Part shown: one piece after another, positions 7,842 through 16,637 of the stretch | Layout of the letters: every line of letters starts with the position of its first letter | Numbering within the stretch: position 1 is the first letter of the stretch | From: G020353115 sp964481765 | Lineage (GTDB): Bacteria; Bacteroidota; Bacteroidia; Bacteroidales; VadinHA17 | DNA: 18,161 nt | Assembly: GCA_964481765.1 (NCBI GenBank) | Contig: CAYZVJ010000069.1 | Location: 1 to 18,161, forward strand | Direction of reading: 5' to 3' | Made by a program: the position numbers and the translations under genes | The notes under the pieces: generated by a model | The model's input: only the letters and a program-made list of their open reading frames with translations | Database searches by the model: none | What the model was told of the DNA's origin: nothing

Positions 7842-8276
7842 TCATTTTATATTTTCAGCGGTTTGGTGGTCAAGAAATGACTGTAGAATAATTGCAGCAC
7901 TGATGGTATCGATAAGCGCTTTATCCTGCCTGTCCTTTTTCTTCAGCCCACCATCTATCATCGTTTGCCTGGCAAGTCTGGAAGTAAATCGTTCATCCAC
8001 AAGCTCAACCGGAATAGAGGGATACTTATTCCTCAATTTGCGAATAAATGGATTAATAAATTCAATCGCCTGTGAAGGATCATTGTTCAGTTTCCTTGGA
8101 TATCCCACAACAAATCGTATCACCTTTTCCCTGGAGAGGTACTCCTCCAGGAATTCCCATATCTCAGCTGATGGAACGGTTTTCAATCCGTTTGCAATCA
8201 TCCCTCCAGGGTCGGAAACTGCTATCCCCACACGCTTCCGTCCATAATCAACACCAAGCATTCTGCCCTGAACCAT
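7842..8276 (-). CDS. ruvX: Putative pre-16S rRNA nuclease / Holliday junction resolvase (YqgF family)
   Basis: This 144-residue protein has an RNase H-like fold and belongs to the YqgF/RuvX family, whose E. coli member is implicated in processing the 5' end of pre-16S rRNA; a Holliday-junction role was proposed earlier. The N-terminal motif GVDYGRKRVGIAVSDP (8-23) contains catalytic Asp10. Glu95 in LVDERFTSRLA (93-102) and Asp123 in the DKALIDTISAA segment (118-128) supply the other expected acidic residues. VVGYPRKLN (56-64) matches the conserved middle strand. A start at Met6 is possible. It begins 20 bp after the nifJ stop and ends 7 bp before def, so it may be read as part of a nifJ-ruvX-def transcript. 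Confidence 0.93.
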   Translation of the reverse strand: MVQGRMLGVDYGRKRVGIAVSDPGGMIANGLKTVPSAEIWEFLEEYLSREKVIRFVVGYPRKLNNDPSQAIEFINPFIRKLRNKYPSIPVELVDERFTSRLARQTMIDGGLKKKDRQDKALIDTISAAIILQSFLDHQTAENIK

Positions 8277-8296
8277 TATTTATTTATTTAAAAAGA

Positions 8297-11200
8297 TCAT
8301 TTAGTATAATCCATTGCTGCCATTCTCACATAGGAGTTATACCTCCAGCGTGCATTTTCCTCAGCTGATTTAAACAAAGCTGCAGCTTCACCGGGGAACG
8401 ACTTTTTCAGGGAGGTATACCTCACTTCCGAATTCAGAAAATCCTGGAATGCAGACCATTCCGGTTCTTTTGAATCGAGGGTAAATGGATTTTTACCTTC
8501 TGTTTCAAGCATTGGATTAAAACGGTAGAGGTGCCAGTACCCGGCCTGGACGGCAAATCTCTCCTCATCCTGAGATTTGTTCATCCCTCTTCTCAAACCA
8601 TGATTAATACAGGGTGAGTAGGCAATAATGAGAGATGGTCCGGCATAGGCTTCTGCCTCTTTTATGGCTTTAAAGTACTGCGATTGGCTGGCACCCATAG
8701 CTACCTGCGCGACATAGACATAACCATATGTCATAGCCATGGCTCCAAGGTCCTTCTTGCGGATCCTTTTACCTGCAGCAGCAAACTTGGCAACAGCACC
8801 AACCGGTGTAGCTTTTGACGACTGTCCGCCGGTATTTGAATAGACTTCCGTATCCAGCACCAGCATGTTTATATCGTCACCGGAAGCAATCACATGGTCA
8901 AGTCCTCCATAGCCGATATCATAAGCCCACCCATCTCCACCGATCACCCAGACTGATTTCTTAATAAAGTATTGTTCGAGAGCCAGCAATTCTTTAGCTA
9001 CCGGATCTTTCTCCTTTTTCAACAAGGGAATAACCTTTGCCGATGCATCTTTAGATCCCTCTGCATCGTCCTTTGCTTCAATCCACTCTTTGCAGGCTTC
9101 AATGGTAGCCTTTGAGAACTTATCGTTCATGTTCTCCTTCATGATCCGGGCGATTCTGGCTCTTAGTTTAGAAACGCCCAGTGCCATACCATAGCCATAC
9201 TCGGCATTGTCTTCGAAAAGTGAATTTGCCCAGGCAGGACCTTTGCCATTCCTGTTGGTACAGTAGGGAGTAGCAGGAGCTGTTCCACCATAAATAGACG
9301 AGCATCCTGTGGCATTGGCGATCATCATCCTGTCGCCATACAACTGAGTGATCACCTTAATATAGGGCGTTTCACCACATCCGGCACAGGCTCCTGAAAA
9401 CTCAAACAAAGGCTGAGAGAACTGACTGTTTTTGACCGTCTTATCCTTTGGTACAACGGTATCTTTATACCCGATGACTTTGTGCATGTAGTTCCACCTT
9501 TCCGCTTCATCCATCTGTGTGCCGAGCAATTTCATGACGAGGGATTTCTCCTTTGATGGACAAATATCTGCACAGTTGCCACAACCGGTGCAATCGAGCA
9601 CACTTACCTGTATCCTGAAGTGATATCCTTTCAGTTGGGCTTTCCCTTCAAGGGTAGTCGTTCCTTCGGGCAGGTTTGCCACCTCGTCGTCTGTAAGGAG
9701 GAATGGGCGGATGGCGGCATGGGGGCAAACAAATGCACACTGATTACACTGAGTGCAATTCTCAGGTTGCCATTCCGGTACATGTACGGCAACGCCTCTT
9801 TTTTCATACTGTGTTGTCCCTGGAGGGAAAGAACCGTCTTCCCTGCCAAGAAACGCACTTACCGGAAGATCATCACCACGGAGACTGTTTATCGGTTCGA
9901 AAACTTTCTTTATAAAATCGGGGAGGTCCCGGGTATCTTCTTCCCTGGTAATCGTTACTTTCTTCCACTCATCCGGGATCTTGACTTCAATCACTTCACC
10001 ACCCTTGTCCACTGCCTCATGGTTCATGCGCACAATTTCTTCACCTTTGGCACCATAGGTTTTCACAATTGCCTTCTTCATTTCATCCATGGCAAGCGAA
10101 TAGGGGATGACCTCTGACACCTTAAAGAAGGCCGACTGCATGATGGTGTTGGTTCTTCCTCCAAGTCCGATCTTTTCTGCAATTTCGGTCGCATTGATCA
10201 TGTAAAATTTTATATCGTTTTCCGCCATGAACTTTTTCATGTGATCGGGGATCCGTCTTTTGGTCTCTTCCTCATCCCATATGCTGTTCAGGAGAAATGT
10301 TCCCCCTTTTTTCAACCCTTTCAACATATCGTATTTGGTAAGATACGATGGTACATGGCATGCCACGAAACTGGGTGTATTAACCAGGTAAGTTGAACGT
10401 ATGGGGTTATCACCGAAACGTAAGTGGGAGACGGTAATACCACCTGATTTTTTCGAATCATACGCAAAGTAGGCCTGTGCATACTTATCGGTACTATCTC
10501 CGATGATCTTGATGGAGTTTTTGTTGGCTCCCACAGTACCATCTGCACCGAGGCCATAAAATTTAGCNNNNNNNNNNNNNNNNNNNNNNNNNNNNNNNNN
10601 NNNNNNNNNNNNNNNNNNNNNNNNNNNNNNNNNNNNNNNNNNNNNNNNNNNNNNNNNNNNNNNNNNNTGGAGTTTTTGTTGGCTCCCACAGTACCATCTG
10701 CACCGAGGCCATAAAATTTAGCCTCAAAACTCCCTTTGGGGCTAATGCTGACTTCCGGGCCCAGAGGCAGGGAAAGAAAAGTAACATCATCTTCTATTCC
10801 CACTGTAAATCGGGTTTTGGGTTTCTCGAGTTTCAGGTTGTCATACACGGAGATGATCTGTGCCGGAGTGGTATCCTTCGAACTCAATCCGTACCGTCCG
10901 CCAACAATGATTGGTCGCTCTGATTTTTCAAAATAGATCTCCCTGACATCAAGATAGAGGGGCTCTCCCAGAGCACCTGGTTCTTTGGCACGATCGAGTA
11001 CGGCAATTCGTTTGACCGATTTGGGCATGGCTTTAAAGAAGTACTTTTCAGAGAAGGGTCGGTAAAGATGAGGCACTACCAGTCCGACTTTCTCTCCTTT
11101 CGCGTTCAGGTAATCAACCGCCTCCATGATGGTTTCTGTCACAGATCCCATGGCCACTACAATGTTCTCGGCATTGGGGTCACCATAATAACGGAACGGA

Positions 11201-11982
11201 TGGTATTCCCTGCCTGTCATCTTCTTGATCTCATTCATGTACTGTTCGACGACATCATCAACCGGATCATAAAACCTGTTAATCGACTCTTTTGCCTGGA
11301 AAAAAATGTCCGGGTTCTGAGCAGTTCCCCGTGTGACAGGATGTTCCGGATTCAGGGCCGAATCCCTGAATTTCTGCAGCGCTTCATAATCAATCAGCTG
11401 CGCAAAATCTTCATTGGTAAAAGCATCTACCTTTTGCACTTCATGAGAGGACCTGAATCCATCAAAAAAATGAAGAAAGGGGATCCTGGTCTTGATGGCA
11501 CTGAGGTGTGCAACCCCGGCAAGGTCCATAATCTCCTGAATGCTGCCACTGGAAAGCAGGGCAAACCCCGTTTGACGGGTGGCATACACGTCACTATGAT
11601 CTCCAAAAATGGAAAGAGCATGGGCTGCCACACTTCTTGCACTCACGTGAAAAACACCCGGCAAAAGTTCAGCCGCAATTTTATACATGTTCGGGATCAT
11701 GAGCAGCAAACCCTGTGAAGCCGTATAGGTTGAGGTCAATGCACCCGATTGAAGTGAACCATGAACGGCTCCGGAAGCTCCGCCTTCCGATTGCATCTCA
11801 ACCACCTTTACTTCTTCTCCAAAAATGTTTTTTCTCCCATGAGCTGCCCACTCATCAACATTTTCAGCCATATTGGAGGAGGGTGTAATGGGATATATCG
11901 CTGCGACCTCACTGAACATATAAGCAATATAAGATGCTGCATAGTTCCCATCACAGGTAACAAAATTCTTTTTCTTAGCCAT
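8297..11982 (-). CDS. nifJ: Pyruvate:ferredoxin (flavodoxin) oxidoreductase, interrupted by an assembly gap
   Basis: PFOR oxidises pyruvate with CoA to acetyl-CoA and CO2 and passes electrons to ferredoxin or flavodoxin, a central step in anaerobic metabolism. The gene contains 100 N (10568-10667) flanked by an exact 55-bp duplication; removing both gives 3531 bp, 1176 residues, in frame and normal length for single-chain PFOR. Merged numbering: the N-terminal pyruvate-binding domain has YPITPSS (30-36), and GLGADGTVGANKNS (425-438) spans the seam. Two 4Fe-4S motifs follow at Cys691/694/697/701 and Cys746/749/752/756. The cofactor-proximal cluster uses Cys814, Cys817, Cys842 and probably Cys1073. 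The thiamine diphosphate motif starts at GDGWAYDIG (964) and continues to SNTGGQ near Asn998. rho lies 278 bp upstream and ruvX 20 bp downstream. Confidence 0.95.
10513..10567. repeat. Left copy of a 55-bp exact duplication at the nifJ gap
   Basis: These 55 bp, ending directly at the first N, are identical to 10668-10722, which starts directly after the last N. They encode one PFOR segment (around GLGADGTVGANKNS) twice. This is contig overlap, not biology. Confidence 0.95.
10568..10667. other. Assembly gap of 100 N inside nifJ
   Basis: Exactly 100 N, the conventional size for a gap of unknown length. The flanking contig ends overlap by 55 identical bases, so the true gap is most simply negative and no sequence is missing. 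Confidence 0.97.
10668..10722. repeat. Right copy of the 55-bp duplication at the nifJ gap
   Basis: Identical to 10513-10567. Joining the two copies restores an uninterrupted PFOR reading frame (1177 codons including stop). Confidence 0.95.
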
Positions 11983-12260
11983 TTTTATATCTTTAAGTAT
12001 TTAAATAACAAACATTTATTTTGTTTTGTCCAGAACCTATAAAATTAATACAAATTGTTTGGATATGGAATTACATTAACCTGATTTATAACACAATTTT
12101 TCAATTTACTATTAAATTGCATTCACATGAGCCTCCGGGCAACCGCATTGGGAACAATACAAACCGGCCAGATGGCTCGCAATGTTCAGGAGATTGGAGC
12201 AAAAATAATTTGTGGAAAATGGATAATCTATGAAATTTATCAGCTTATCGCAGAAGGTTC
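11983..12260. other. Intergenic region between rho and nifJ (nifJ leader)
   Basis: These 278 bp are AT-rich near nifJ, with a GC-richer patch at about 12125-12190. The patch contains facing arms GAGCC (12129-12133) and GGCTC (12174-12178) with inner CCGG elements (12135-12138 and 12164-12167), so the transcript could fold, though imperfectly. I found no convincing TAnnTTTG promoter for nifJ, no T-tailed terminator for rho, and no coding pattern that I trust. Confidence 0.4.
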
Positions 12261-13856
12261 TTAATCGCTGTTCATGGAGATCAGGAACTCCTCATTCGAT
12301 TCGGTTTGCATTAACCTGTCACGCAAAAACTCCATTGCTTCAACTGCATTCATATCGGTCAGGTAATTCCGCAAAACCCAGATCTTGTTCAGGATGTTTT
12401 TATCCAGAAGAAGATCTTCACGTCGTGTACTTGATGCAGGTATATCGATGGAGGGGAATATCCGTTTATTTGAAAGTTTACGGTCAAGCTGAAGCTCCAT
12501 GTTACCGGTCCCCTTAAACTCCTCGAAAATCACATCATCCATCTTTGAGCCGGTCTCGGTAAGTGCTGTAGAGATGATGGTCAGTGAACCGCCATCCTCA
12601 ATATTCCTGGCAGCACCAAAAAACCGTTTGGGTTTGTGGAGGGCATTGGAATCCACTCCTCCCGATAACACCTTACCGGATGCAGGGGAGATAGTATTAA
12701 AAGCACGAGCCAAACGGGTGATCGAATCGAGTAAAATAACCACATCATGCCCGCATTCAACCAACCTTTTCGCCTTTTCCAAGACAATGTTTGCTACCCG
12801 GACATGCCGTTCAGCCGGTTCATCAAAGGTCGATGCAATGACTTCACCGTTAACATTGCGTTGCATATCGGTAACCTCCTCCGGCCGTTCATCAATCAGG
12901 AGAATCATCAAATAGACCTCTGGCTGATACCTGGCAATAGCATTGGCCACCTCCTGCAAGAGAATGGTCTTCCCTGTTTTTGGCTGGGCAACGATCAGTC
13001 CCCGCTGCCCTTTGCCAATCGGGGTAAACATATCAATCACCCTCACCGAGAGACTGCCCTCGCCGGGTTGGGTAAGCGTAAATTTTTCATCCGGGAAAAG
13101 GGGCGTCAAGTAATCAAAGGGTACCCTGTCCCTGATATAGTCCGGATACCTGCCATTGATCTCCTCCACCTTGATCAACGGAAAATATTTTTCTCCATCC
13201 TTGGGTGGCCGGATGGATCCTTTGACCGAATCTCCGGTTTTCAAACCGAACAGTTTGATCTGGGATTGAGAAACGTAAATATCATCGGGAGAGTTGAGGT
13301 AATTGAAATCGGCCGAGCGCAGGAAACCATACCCGTCCGGCATGATCTCAAGAACACCCGAACTGACAATTATCCCATCAAAATCATAACTCTTTTCCCG
13401 TTTCTCGGGTTTCTTGCCCGACTCATCTTCCCGGGGCTTTTTTTCAGGCACCTCCCGCTTTTGCTCTTTCGCCTGGGGAGCTATATATTCTTCAGATGGA
13501 ATGATACTGGATTCAGCCACATCATCCTGTTTCCTGTCGATTGGATGATCAGGAGCCTGCTCATCCACAATGTCTGAGCTGAAAAGTTTTACCGGTTTGC
13601 GCTCTCTCCTGGCCTGTGATTTTTCACGTTTGGCTTTTCCCGATTCCCTTTTTGATCTCTCTGCCTGGGGTTTCCTCTCTTTCGAAGGCTTCTTCTCCCC
13701 CGGTTTGGATTCGGTTGCTGATATGGCCTGCTGATCCAGGATCTTATAGATCAAATCCTGTTTCCGAAGGGACTCTACTCTTTTGATCTTTAATTCTTTT
13801 GCTATTTCACGAAGATCCTGTAAGAGCTTTTTGTTCAATTCAAGAATGTCATACAT
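12261..13856 (-). CDS. rho: Transcription termination factor Rho, with a long charged insertion
   Basis: Rho is the hexameric RNA-dependent ATPase and translocase that ends transcription of untranslated RNA. The 531-residue chain starts with a Rho_N helical domain (1-44), then a lysine/arginine/glutamate-rich, probably disordered insertion (about 48-158). The OB-fold RNA-binding domain follows (about 160-236, GVLEIMPDGYGFLR at 167-180). The ATPase core has Walker A QPKTGKT (291-297), Walker B LILLIDERPEEV-like residues (about 317-328), the Q-loop segment LLDSITRLARAFN (375-387) and the R-loop/C-terminal block SGGVDSNALHKPKRFFGAARN (398-418). Shorter Rho proteins such as E. coli's 419 residues lack the insertion. 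It is divergent from rpoD; a tandem repeat lies in its upstream region. Confidence 0.97.
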   Translation of the reverse strand: MYDILELNKKLLQDLREIAKELKIKRVESLRKQDLIYKILDQQAISATESKPGEKKPSKERKPQAERSKRESGKAKREKSQARRERKPVKLFSSDIVDEQAPDHPIDRKQDDVAESSIIPSEEYIAPQAKEQKREVPEKKPREDESGKKPEKREKSYDFDGIIVSSGVLEIMPDGYGFLRSADFNYLNSPDDIYVSQSQIKLFGLKTGDSVKGSIRPPKDGEKYFPLIKVEEINGRYPDYIRDRVPFDYLTPLFPDEKFTLTQPGEGSLSVRVIDMFTPIGKGQRGLIVAQPKTGKTILLQEVANAIARYQPEVYLMILLIDERPEEVTDMQRNVNGEVIASTFDEPAERHVRVANIVLEKAKRLVECGHDVVILLDSITRLARAFNTISPASGKVLSGGVDSNALHKPKRFFGAARNIEDGGSLTIISTALTETGSKMDDVIFEEFKGTGNMELQLDRKLSNKRIFPSIDIPASSTRREDLLLDKNILNKIWVLRNYLTDMNAVEAMEFLRDRLMQTESNEEFLISMNSD

Positions 13857-13900
13857 AAAATTAGATTGGAAGTGTTTGTGTGGGTCAATTCTCTTTTACT

Positions 13901-13940
13901 AATAATAAGGATATACTGATAATAATAAGGATATACTGAT
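13901..13940. repeat. Perfect 20-bp tandem duplication upstream of rho
   Basis: The unit AATAATAAGGATATACTGAT occurs twice without a spacer (13901-13920 and 13921-13940). The repeat ends 45 bp before the rho start on the transcribed side, so it lies in the rho promoter or leader. Confidence 0.9.
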
Positions 13941-14084
13941 TTATTAATCCATCGGGAATAATAATACTAATCTAAAAAAACGGGTATAAGGAAATGACCA
14001 AATAGAAATTTGAAATGGAAATTATATGCAATATTACAGAAATCCTGAATACTGACAAAAAAAATCATAAAAAAAACAGATTTT

Positions 14085-14103
14085 ATCACCCGGAAAGGGT
14101 GAT
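14085..14103. promoter_or_regulatory. Hairpin sequence in the rho-rpoD intergenic region
   Basis: ATCACCC (14085-14091) and GGGTGAT (14097-14103) form a perfect 7-bp stem around a GGAAA loop. The next bases are not a T-run on either side, so it is not an obvious terminator. A role in the rpoD leader or as a protein site is speculative. Confidence 0.35.
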
Positions 14104-14115
14104 TATTACACCAAA

Positions 14116-14137
14116 ATTGATCCATGTATGGACCAAT
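14116..14137. promoter_or_regulatory. 22-bp inverted repeat, possible operator for rpoD or rho
   Basis: ATTGATCCAT and ATGGACCAAT face each other around a GT centre, with nine of ten positions pairing. The size and symmetry are typical of dimeric repressor sites, and the position between two divergent regulatory genes is suggestive, but no regulator can be named. Confidence 0.35.
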
Positions 14138-14282
14138 GTAATGACAAGAAATATATATCTACTTGTTTATCAGTAACTTAAAATAATTATTAAATTCTAT
14201 TTTTTTATTTTTTTTCTGGTATTCTTCGAAACCTTTCATTTTAGTTAAACGTATAAGTCGTAGTCCTAAACCCCGCCCTTGC

Positions 14283-15146
14283 ATGAGGCAACTTAAAATC
14301 ATCAAACAGGTTACCAACCGGGAAACCCCTTCCCTTGATAAATACCTTCATGAAATCGGCAAGGTGGAATTGCTTACTGCCGAGGAAGAGGTGGAACTGG
14401 CTAGAAGGATACATAAAGGTGATTTAAAAGCATTGAATCGTCTTGTTAAAGCAAATCTGCGTTTTGTTGTTTCCGTTTCAAAACAGTATCAAAACCAGGG
14501 GTTGAGCCTGCCGGATCTGATCAATGAAGGAAATCTTGGACTGATTAAAGCAGCGCAGCGTTTTGATGAAACGCGTGGATTCAAATTCATTTCCTATGCC
14601 GTATGGTGGATCCGGCAATCGATTTTACAGGCACTGGCTGAACAGGCCAGAATCGTGAGATTACCATTAAACAAGATTGGTTCGATCAACAAGATCAATA
14701 AAACACTGGCTGAACTGGAACAACTATTTGAAAGGGAGCCCACCAATGTTGAGATTGGTCATGCACTTGAGCTTGCTCCCACCGATGTAAAAGAAGCCAT
14801 AAAAAGCGCCGGACGGCATGTATCGATGGATGCACCGCTGGGGCAGGATGAAGAGGGGGATATGTACGACGTACTGCTTAGCCTGGATGCACCCAGTCCG
14901 GACAAAGAGTTGTTAACAGACTCGCTCAGAAAAGAGATTGAAAGAGCATTGAATACCCTGACTAACAGGGAGGCAAATATCGTGCGCCTCTATTTTGGAC
15001 TGAATGGGAAGCATCCGCACACACTGGAAGAGATTGGTGAAGAATTCAACCTGACCCGCGAACGGGTTAGACAAATAAAAGAGAAAGCCATTAAACGGCT
15101 GAAACATGTGACACGCTGTAAAATACTGAAAACTTATCTTGGCTGA
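14283..15146 (+). CDS. rpoD: Primary RNA polymerase sigma factor (Bacteroidota short form)
   Basis: This is the housekeeping sigma factor that directs RNA polymerase to promoters. At 287 residues it lacks region 1.1, as Bacteroidota primary sigma factors do. Region 1.2 is at about 17-47 (SLDKYLHEIGK then the LTAEEEVELARRI block). Region 2 is at about 50-130, with SLPDLINEGNLGLIKAAQRFD (75-95) and FISYAVWWIRQSI (102-114) for -10 recognition and melting. Region 3 follows, and region 4 carries the helix-turn-helix TLEEIGEEFNLTRERVRQIKE (247-267). The opening MRQLKI is the usual start in this group, which supports the ATG at 14283. The TAnnTTTG boxes elsewhere in the window fit the promoter preference known for this sigma type. 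A clear terminator follows. Confidence 0.96.
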   Translation: MRQLKIIKQVTNRETPSLDKYLHEIGKVELLTAEEEVELARRIHKGDLKALNRLVKANLRFVVSVSKQYQNQGLSLPDLINEGNLGLIKAAQRFDETRGFKFISYAVWWIRQSILQALAEQARIVRLPLNKIGSINKINKTLAELEQLFEREPTNVEIGHALELAPTDVKEAIKSAGRHVSMDAPLGQDEEGDMYDVLLSLDAPSPDKELLTDSLRKEIERALNTLTNREANIVRLYFGLNGKHPHTLEEIGEEFNLTRERVRQIKEKAIKRLKHVTRCKILKTYLG

Positions 15147-15183
15147 AAAAGTCCGCGACCCGGATTGATTTTTATACCGTTAG

Positions 15184-15223
15184 AAAATAAAGAGAGAATT
15201 TCGTTTTTCTCTTTATTTTTTTT
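15184..15223 (+). terminator. Intrinsic terminator after rpoD
   Basis: AAAATAAAGAGA (15184-15195) pairs perfectly with TCTCTTTATTTT (15208-15219), and the stem can extend inward by three pairs. An uninterrupted T-run covers 15216-15223. It ends the rpoD transcript 37 bp after the stop codon; the A-rich left arm could also let it work in the reverse direction. Confidence 0.8.
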
Positions 15224-15268
15224 ATCGCTATTTTTACGGAAACAAGAATCCATATATTACTCTTCTTT

Positions 15269-15919
15269 ATGAGCCATCTGATTGCACCCTCTGTCCTTAC
15301 GGCAGATTTTCTGAATCTTGCCGGAGAAATTGATATGATCAATCAAAGCGATGCCGACTGGATCCACCTGGATATCATGGATGGTGCCTTTGTACCGAAT
15401 ATCACCTTCGGTTTCCACATCATCAAACAGATAAAAAAAGTGGCAAAAAAGCCGTTGGATGTTCATCTGATGATCATGGATCCGGACCGTTATCTGGAAT
15501 CGTTTCACGAAGCAGGTGCAGATATCCTCACCGTTCATTACGAAACCTGCAATCACCTGCACCGTACGGTCCAGACAATTAAATCACTCGGTATGGATGC
15601 CGGTGTAGCCATCAATCCTCATACTCCGGTGCATCTCCTCGAAACAATCCTTCCCGATCTGGACATGGTATTGAACATGACGGTAAACCCAGGCTTTGGA
15701 GCACAGTCGTTCATTGAATCGAGTTACGGGAAGATCAGAAAGCTCAAAGAGCTGATCCGGCAGACAAAATCCCCCGCACGCATCCAGGTGGATGGTGGTG
15801 TCGGACTTCAGAATATTGGTAAACTGCGGGATGCCGGAGTGGATGTGTTCGTTGTGGGTAATACCGTCTTCAGTGCAGATGATCCGGTTGCAATGATCAG
15901 GAAGTTGAAGGAAATTTGA
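15269..15919 (+). CDS. rpe: Ribulose-phosphate 3-epimerase
   Basis: This enzyme interconverts D-ribulose 5-phosphate and D-xylulose 5-phosphate in the pentose phosphate pathway. The 216-residue TIM-barrel protein has the metal and catalytic residues in the expected places: His33 and Asp35 in WIHLDIMDG (31-39), His66 in DVHLMI (64-69) and Asp175 in VDGGV (174-178). IAPSVLTADF (5-14) is the family's N-terminal signature, and MTVNPGFGAQSF (137-148) is the phosphate-loop region. The last motif usually reads NPGFGGQ, so Ala145 replaces a glycine; I expect the enzyme to remain active. The gene follows the rpoD terminator and is likely transcribed on its own. The heptamer repeats begin 10 bp after its stop. 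Confidence 0.95.
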   Translation: MSHLIAPSVLTADFLNLAGEIDMINQSDADWIHLDIMDGAFVPNITFGFHIIKQIKKVAKKPLDVHLMIMDPDRYLESFHEAGADILTVHYETCNHLHRTVQTIKSLGMDAGVAINPHTPVHLLETILPDLDMVLNMTVNPGFGAQSFIESSYGKIRKLKELIRQTKSPARIQVDGGVGLQNIGKLRDAGVDVFVVGNTVFSADDPVAMIRKLKEI

Positions 15920-15929
15920 GGTAAATAAA

Positions 15930-15968
15930 CAGTAGGCAGTAGGCAGTCGAAAAATATGCAATAGGCAA
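15930..15968. repeat. Left heptamer array, inverted relative to the right one
   Basis: CAGTAGGCAGTAGGCAGT (15930-15947) contains about 2.5 units of GTAGGCA. After 10 unrelated bases comes a one-base variant, GCAATAGGCA (15958-15967), ending in TAGGCAA. These are the reverse complement of the TGCCTAC units at 16483-16537, and the inner boundaries of both arrays match (TAGGCAA facing TTGCCTA). The arrays thus bracket the four-helix-bundle gene. Confidence 0.85.
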
Positions 15969-16481
15969 GGAGCCGAAGAGATCTTGATCCCATCTGAATT
16001 ATTACAATACATATTATAGTGATTATAAAAATCCCACGCCTCTCAATAATATCTCAATACTTCATTAAGATTTTACTACAAATTTGTCAGGGTTTTCAAT
16101 CATGAAATTCAGAAGTTTACCTACCTCTTCAGCCTGATTACATAGATTTTCATACGTGTTCTTTTTCAGATATTCGAATGCTAATGCGAAATCAAGCCAG
16201 ACGATTGTTTCACTGTTTTCACTATCCGCATCTGTAAGTTTACTAATAAAGTGTTTGGGATAAACTCTTTTCCGATAACTTTCACCAATGCAAGCACAAA
16301 CTGACCTGGATGATTTTCTAATCTGGTCAGTTAAAGAATACATTTCTTCTTTAGGAAATGATTTAGATACCTTAAAGATTTTCAAAGCTAGGTCAAAAGC
16401 CTTTTTGTATACTAATAAATCTCTGAACATAATTGTGAAGTTTAGTTAATATGAAAACTTTATTTAAAAGATGATATCAAA
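15969..16481. mobile_element. Putative small cassette carrying a four-helix-bundle gene
   Basis: These 513 bp lie between inverted heptamer arrays with matching inner edges and contain one gene on the minus strand. To the eye the segment is more AT-rich than rpe and the dehydrogenase on either side. There is no transposase or recombinase, so if it moves it must do so in trans. Its status as a mobile unit is inferred from the symmetric flanks. Confidence 0.4.
16065..16430 (-). CDS. Four-helix-bundle protein (S23 / 23S rRNA intervening-sequence protein family)
   Basis: This 121-residue protein belongs to the small four-helix-bundle family first known from open reading frames inside intervening sequences of 23S rRNA; the Avd proteins of diversity-generating retroelements share the fold. 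The start MFRDLLVYKKAFDLALKI (1-18) and SFPKEEMYSLTDQIRKSSRSV (24-44) are family hallmarks, followed by the third-helix segment IGESYRKR (48-55), where relatives usually have NIAEG, and by long amphipathic helices to the end. The function of stand-alone members is not established; nucleic-acid binding as a pentamer is suggested for Avd. It lies in no rRNA gene here, no reverse transcriptase is present, and inverted heptamer arrays flank it. Start and stop are both present, so it appears intact. Confidence 0.88.
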   Translation of the reverse strand: MFRDLLVYKKAFDLALKIFKVSKSFPKEEMYSLTDQIRKSSRSVCACIGESYRKRVYPKHFISKLTDADSENSETIVWLDFALAFEYLKKNTYENLCNQAEEVGKLLNFMIENPDKFVVKS

Positions 16482-16482
16482 T

Positions 16483-16537
<55 letters not shown>

Positions 16538-16637
16538 NNNNNNNNNNNNNNNNNNNNNNNNNNNNNNNNNNNNNNNNNNNNNNNNNNNNNNNNNNNNNNN
16601 NNNNNNNNNNNNNNNNNNNNNNNNNNNNNNNNNNNNN
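16538..16637. other. Assembly gap of 100 N
   Basis: A 100-N placeholder between the heptamer array and the dehydrogenase gene. Unlike the nifJ gap, the two flanks do not overlap, so real sequence is missing: the rest of the array and the 3' end of the gene at 16638-17689. Confidence 0.9.

Larger units (their letters stand above)
13857..14282. other. 426-bp divergent intergenic region between rho and rpoD
   Basis: This AT-rich stretch has no plausible gene. It holds a 20-bp tandem duplication near rho (13901-13940), a 7-bp stem hairpin (14085-14103), a near-perfect 22-bp inverted repeat (14116-14137) and a T-rich run (14200-14215) upstream of rpoD. No clear TAnnTTTG promoter was found for either gene, although both must be transcribed from here. 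Confidence 0.6.

Noticed and set aside
9620..10117. Overlapping plus-strand open frames inside nifJ
   Set aside because: All are antisense to the ferredoxin-like part of PFOR and lack recognisable domains.
10321..11982. nifJ read as a frameshifted pseudogene or two separate subunits
   Set aside because: The frame change comes only from the 100 N and the 55-bp duplicated contig end; collapsing them restores a single frame.
12021..12233. 70-codon open frame on the plus strand between nifJ and rho
   Set aside because: It has no recognisable domain, an irregular composition and lies in a region expected to be untranslated leader; I do not trust it as a gene.
12747..13577. 276-codon open frame on the plus strand inside rho
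   Set aside because: It is antisense to the conserved Rho ATPase core and insertion; the open frame follows from rho codon use.
16065..16430. The four-helix-bundle gene considered as Avd of a diversity-generating retroelement
   Set aside because: No reverse transcriptase, template repeat or variable target gene is present in the window.
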